A stretch of DNA of 32,208 nt, taken from Pseudomonadales bacterium. Its GTDB lineage: Bacteria > Pseudomonadota > Gammaproteobacteria > Pseudomonadales > Pseudohongiellaceae. The stretch spans positions 1-32,208 of the forward strand of contig JALEHB010000096.1 in NCBI GenBank assembly GCA_022763285.1. Direction: 5' to 3'. How positions within the stretch are numbered: position 1 is the stretch's first letter; the number at the start of each line of letters is the position of its first letter. Below the pieces are notes generated by a model. It was not told the origin of the DNA and did no database searches. It saw only the letters and a list, made by a program, of their open reading frames with translations. The translations under genes and the position numbers were made by a program. Below are positions 28,335-32,208 of this stretch, piece after piece.

Positions 28335-29288
28335 TCAGCTGCTGATGCCGTAGCTCATCAAGCGCTGGTAGCGACGCGCCACCAGGTCATCGAGATCCAT
28401 GGCACTGAGTCGTGCCACCTGTTCCTTGAGCGCCTCTTTGATATTGGCTGAAGTTGCGGCCACATCCCGGTGCGCCCCTCCCAGAGGCTCGGCAATGGTC
28501 TGATCAACAATGCCCAACTCTTCCAGTCGCTTCGAGGTCACCCCCATGGCTTCGGCAGCCGCCGCCGCATGATCGGCCGACTTCCACAGAATGGTGGCAC
28601 AGCCCTCAGGGGTAATCACCGTATAGGTGGAATACTGCAGCATATTGAGCTGATCCGAGACACCGATAGCAATGGCACCGCCGGAATTGGCTTCGCCGGT
28701 AACGGTGGCGATCAAGGGTGTTCGTACCCGCGACATCATGGCCATATTCTCGGCAATCGCTTCATTGATACCACGCTCTTCCGAGTCCATGCCGGGATAG
28801 GCGCCAGGTGTATCAATAAAGGTCAGTACCGGCAACTGATAGCGCTCGGCCAGCTCTACCAGCCTGCGCGCCTTGCGATAACCTTCCGGACGCGGCATGC
28901 CGAAGTTATGGCGCACCTTGTCCTTGGTGCCACGGCCCTTCTGATGGCCGATAATCATCACCGGCCGCTCGTCGAGATAGGCGACGCCGCCGACGATGGA
29001 CAGGTCATCGGCGAACAGTCGATCGCCGTGCAGTTCATCGAAATCACTGAATATGTGCTTGATATAGTCCAGGGTATAGGGACGCAGCGGATGGCGTGCC
29101 ACCTGGGAGATTTGCCAGGAAGAAAGATTGGCATAAATCTTTTCTGTCAGGCGGGTACTCTTGTCCTGCAGGTTCTGGATTTCTTCATTGATATCCAGTT
29201 CACCATCACTGCCTACCAGACGCAGTTCGCTGATCTTTGCTTCCAGCTCTGCGATCGGTTGCTCGAAATCGAGATAATTCGGATCCAT
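28335..29288 (-). CDS. accA: Acetyl-CoA carboxylase carboxyltransferase subunit alpha
   Basis: Alpha half of the carboxyltransferase that, with AccD, transfers carboxyl from biotin to acetyl-CoA to start fatty acid synthesis. The 317 residues match the usual length. N-terminal helices ([17 protein letters not shown]) are followed by the crotonase-like domain: [44 protein letters not shown], shown in part, [21 protein letters not shown] and the late motif [14 protein letters not shown] 29288 fits the E. coli start; the ribosome binding site is weak. It follows dnaE by 25 bases. A 7-bp palindrome spans its stop codon. Confidence 0.98.
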   Translation of the reverse strand: MDPNYLDFEQPIAELEAKISELRLVGSDGELDINEEIQNLQDKSTRLTEKIYANLSSWQISQVARHPLRPYTLDYIKHIFSDFDELHGDRLFADDLSIVGGVAYLDERPVMIIGHQKGRGTKDKVRHNFGMPRPEGYRKARRLVELAERYQLPVLTFIDTPGAYPGMDSEERGINEAIAENMAMMSRVRTPLIATVTGEANSGGAIAIGVSDQLNMLQYSTYTVITPEGCATILWKSADHAAAAAEAMGVTSKRLEELGIVDQTIAEPLGGAHRDVAATSANIKEALKEQVARLSAMDLDDLVARRYQRLMSYGISS

Positions 29289-29313
29289 TTGCTCACTACT
29301 GCTGTGAAGAATT

Positions 29314-32208
29314 CTAAGCCGTGGCTTTACTGTACTTCAGACCCACCTGATTCTTGCCGAATTCTGATTTCAGCTTCTGAATCAGGTCGTCCGCAGGGGC
29401 CACCTGCCACTCATCGCCCAGCATTATACACCCTCTGGAGGATTCTCGCTGATAGTTGATCAGAACCCGGCAACCCTGCTCCGGGGCCTCGCCACTGGCG
29501 GGCTCCGGGGCGGGCCTGCCATTGGTGCCGGTGGCCCGGGCCGCCATGGCCTGCAGGCGATAGGGGCCCAGAATATGTTCCAGCAAATCACAGAAATTGG
29601 CAGGCAGGGATTGGGCCTGTAGTTCCAGAGACAATTGTCGGCCGAATTTACGCCGGGCCTGCTCCAGGGTCATCACATGGCGGGCACGGCCGCGCATGCC
29701 ACCGGTGTAGTCGTCAACACTGACACTGCACTCCACAATCAGGATTTCATCTTTCTGAATCAGATCCCGGTATTTCTCATACTCCCTGGCAAACAGGGAT
29801 ACCTCGAAGCGGGCACTGCGATCATCCAGGGTGAGAAAGGCAATGGTGTCTCCGGATTTGCTCTTCATGGTTCTGGAACCATGCAGCAAACCCGCCGCGA
29901 TCTGCCCGCCCCGCTCCGGTCGCAGACTGACCAGGCGATTCGGCGCAATCTGTTTCAGTTCTGCCAGATGTTCATCGATGGGATGACCGGACAGATAAAG
30001 ACCCAGGGTTTCCTTTTCCGCCGTCAGTCGCTGCTTTTCACTCCAGGGCCGGAACGCCACCCGGTTCTCGCCTTCACAGGCCGGCTCTGTTGGCGCAATA
30101 TCGCCAAACAGGTCTTCCACCCCGCTGGCCTGGTTACGATTGCTTTGCTCGGCCGCCTGCATGGCTGAGGGCAACATGGCCATCAATTGCCCCCGGCTGT
30201 GGTCATAATCCCCGGCCACCAGCTTGTCCAGGGCGCCGGCCCGGATCAGGGCTTCCAGAGTACGCTTGTTGACGGTTTGAGCATCCACCCTGCTGCACAG
30301 ATCCATCAGACTCTCGAAAGGTCCGTCTTCCCGGGCTGCCAGTATCTTCTCCACCGGGCCCTCACCGAGGCCCTTGATGGCCCCCAGGCCATAGACGATT
30401 TCACCCGCATCATTGACGGTGAAATTGTAGCGTCCCATATTGACATCCGGCGGCACGATGGTCAGCTTCATGGAACGACATTCGTCGATCAGGGTAACGA
30501 TCTTGTCGGTGTTCTGCATGTCGGCGGTGAGCACTGCCGCCATGAAATAGGCCGGGTAATGGGCCTTCAGCCAGGCCGTCTGATAGGACACCAGAGCATA
30601 GGCTGCCGAGTGGGATTTGTTAAAACCATAACCGGCAAATTTCTCCATCAGGTCGAAGATGGATTCTGCCAGGGCCTTGTCGATACCCCGGGCCACGGCC
30701 CCCTCGGTAAAAATGGTCCTTTGCTTGTCCATCTCCTCGGGCTTTTTCTTGCCCATGGCCTTGCGCAGAATATCGGCGCCGCCCAGAGTGTAGTTGGCCA
30801 GCACCTGGGCAATCTGCATCACCTGTTCCTGATACAGAATGACCCCATAGGTATTGCCCAGCACCGGCTCCAGTTCCGGATGGGGATAGGACACGTCTTT
30901 GCGGCCGTGTTTGCGATCGATAAAATCATCCACCATGCCTGACTGCAGCGGGCCAGGCCGAAACAGGGCCACCAGAGCGATTATGTCTTCAAAACTGCTG
31001 GGGATCAGGCGCTTGATCAGGTCCTTCATGCCCCGGGATTCAAGCTGAAAAACTGCCGTTGTCTCCCCCTTCTTCAGCAGATCGAATACATCCGGGTCAT
31101 CAAGAGGCAGAATATTGACATCAACAGGCTCCTGATCAGGACCGCGGGTGTTATTGATCATTTTCACGGCCCAGTCGATGATGGTCAGGGTGCGCAGACC
31201 GAGGAAGTCAAACTTCACCAGCCCGGCGGTTTCCACATCGTTCTTGTCAAACTGGGTGACCAGGCCCTGTCCGGCCTCATCGCAATACAGCGGGGTAAAA
31301 TCAGTCAGCCGCGTCGGCGCGATCACCACACCCCCGGCGTGCTTGCCGACGTTGCGGGTGATGCCCTCCAGCTTGTAGGCCATCTCCATGATTTCCTGGG
31401 CGTCTTCATCGCTGTCGACGAACTCCCCCAGTTGCGGCTCTTCCTCGAATGCCTTGCTGAGGGTCATGCCAGGCACGAAGGGAATCAGCTTGGAGAGCTT
31501 GTCCGCCAGGGCATAGGGTTTGCCCTGTACCCTGGCCACATCCCGCACCACCGCCTTGGCCGCCATGGTGCCAAAGGTGATGATCTGGGAGACTGCCTCG
31601 CTACCGTAGAGTTCAGCCACGTGCTGGATAACCCGGTCGCGTCCTTCCATGCAGAAATCCACATCGAAATCAGGCATGGACACCCGCTCGGGATTCAGGA
31701 AGCGCTCAAACAGAAGGTCATATTTGAGGGGGTCCAGGTCAGTGATCTTGAGCGCATAGGCAACGATAGAGCCGGCACCCGATCCCCGCCCCGGACCAAC
31801 CGGAATACCGTTATCCTTGGCCCACTGGATAAACTCCATAACGATGAGAAAGTAACCGGCAAAACCCATCTGGTTGATGATGCCCAGCTCCATCTCCAGA
31901 CGTTCGAAATAGGGTTTGTTGAGAGACTCTTCCTCGGCTCGCTCGCCGAAGTCGGCCTGCAGGCGCTGCTTCAGACCCGCCTCGGAAAGCTCGTTGAAAT
32001 AGACCTCCATGGTCATCCCTTCCGGGACCGGATAATTCGGCAATGAGGGCTGGCCAAGGGTCAGATGGAGATTGCAGCGGCGAGCGATCTCGCCAGCATT
32101 GCTGATAGCCTCGGGAATATCTGCAAACAGGGATTGCATTTCCTCGGCCGATTTCAGGTATTGCTGGTCGGTGTAGTTCCGGGGGCGGCGCGGATCATCC
32201 AGGGTGCG
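29314..32208 (-). CDS. dnaE: DNA polymerase III subunit alpha, 5' end outside window
   Basis: Catalytic subunit of the replicative polymerase. The frame is open through the right edge; about 964 residues are present, and by comparison with E. coli roughly the first 230 (most of the PHP domain) are missing. The first residues visible, [15 protein letters not shown], match the end of the PHP region. The palm triad is intact: the two Asp of PDFDVDF (codons near 31657-31665) and the Asp of [15 protein letters not shown] (near 31208). Fingers ([27 protein letters not shown]), the helix-hairpin-helix region, the OB fold ([15 protein letters not shown]) and the tau-binding C-terminal part follow. 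It heads the dnaE-accA-tilS order. Confidence 0.98.
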   Translation of the reverse strand, partial: RTLDDPRRPRNYTDQQYLKSAEEMQSLFADIPEAISNAGEIARRCNLHLTLGQPSLPNYPVPEGMTMEVYFNELSEAGLKQRLQADFGERAEEESLNKPYFERLEMELGIINQMGFAGYFLIVMEFIQWAKDNGIPVGPGRGSGAGSIVAYALKITDLDPLKYDLLFERFLNPERVSMPDFDVDFCMEGRDRVIQHVAELYGSEAVSQIITFGTMAAKAVVRDVARVQGKPYALADKLSKLIPFVPGMTLSKAFEEEPQLGEFVDSDEDAQEIMEMAYKLEGITRNVGKHAGGVVIAPTRLTDFTPLYCDEAGQGLVTQFDKNDVETAGLVKFDFLGLRTLTIIDWAVKMINNTRGPDQEPVDVNILPLDDPDVFDLLKKGETTAVFQLESRGMKDLIKRLIPSSFEDIIALVALFRPGPLQSGMVDDFIDRKHGRKDVSYPHPELEPVLGNTYGVILYQEQVMQIAQVLANYTLGGADILRKAMGKKKPEEMDKQRTIFTEGAVARGIDKALAESIFDLMEKFAGYGFNKSHSAAYALVSYQTAWLKAHYPAYFMAAVLTADMQNTDKIVTLIDECRSMKLTIVPPDVNMGRYNFTVNDAGEIVYGLGAIKGLGEGPVEKILAAREDGPFESLMDLCSRVDAQTVNKRTLEALIRAGALDKLVAGDYDHSRGQLMAMLPSAMQAAEQSNRNQASGVEDLFGDIAPTEPACEGENRVAFRPWSEKQRLTAEKETLGLYLSGHPIDEHLAELKQIAPNRLVSLRPERGGQIAAGLLHGSRTMKSKSGDTIAFLTLDDRSARFEVSLFAREYEKYRDLIQKDEILIVECSVSVDDYTGGMRGRARHVMTLEQARRKFGRQLSLELQAQSLPANFCDLLEHILGPYRLQAMAARATGTNGRPAPEPASGEAPEQGCRVLINYQRESSRGCIMLGDEWQVAPADDLIQKLKSEFGKNQVGLKYSKATA

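Noticed and set aside
28332-28348. GCATCAG/CTGATGC hairpin at the accA stop as a terminator
   Set aside because: No T-run follows and tilS lies 62 bases downstream in the same direction, so read-through is more likely.

Overview
This is a chromosomal segment from a gammaproteobacterium. The run dnaE-accA-tilS-pyrG-kdsA-eno-ftsB-ispD-ispF-truD-pcm-nlpD on one strand, followed by fdxA, mutS, pncC, recA and recX, is the housekeeping order known from Pseudomonas and its relatives. Moderately high GC, Gram-negative envelope genes (KDO synthesis, a lipoprotein NlpD, outer-membrane barrels) and a Pseudomonas-like Pcm N-terminus agree with this. I infer a member of the Pseudomonadales/Cellvibrionales neighbourhood, possibly marine, but cannot name the species. 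No tRNA, rRNA, CRISPR array, insertion sequence or prophage gene was seen.

Left part (1-6.4 kb), accessory in character: a cut-off TIGR04282-type transferase and its TIGR04283-type glycosyltransferase partner; an unknown small ORF; a small protein made of two AP2-like DNA-binding repeats; a membrane-anchored winged-helix regulator divergent from UDP-glucose dehydrogenase (ugd); then an IbpA-type Hsp20 with a near-consensus sigma-32 promoter, a ROSE-like RNA thermometer over its ribosome binding site and a strong terminator.

Middle part (6.7-14.2 kb): a DUF1015 protein; an apparent three-gene operon of outer-membrane barrel, periplasmic cupredoxin and membrane class III nucleotide cyclase, which is the most interesting candidate system in the window; then recX, recA and pncC. 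The recA promoter lies between one perfect and one degraded LexA box, and its long leader holds a tiny ORF behind a strong Shine-Dalgarno sequence.

Right part (14.3-32.2 kb): mutS and fdxA on the plus strand, then a strong terminator facing the long minus-strand housekeeping run. It ends in a 5'-truncated dnaE. Relative to the Pseudomonas order, rpoS is missing between nlpD and fdxA, surE is missing between truD and pcm, and a DUF368 (PopT, undecaprenyl-phosphate translocase family) gene sits between pcm and nlpD. Several genes overlap by the four-base ATGA arrangement (DUF368/nlpD, ispD/ispF), which suggests translational coupling. The minus-strand run joins DNA replication (DnaE), fatty acid (AccA), tRNA modification (TilS, TruD), CTP (PyrG), KDO (KdsA), glycolysis (Eno), division (FtsB), isoprenoid precursors (IspD, IspF), protein repair (Pcm), lipid-carrier recycling (DUF368) and wall-hydrolase control (NlpD).
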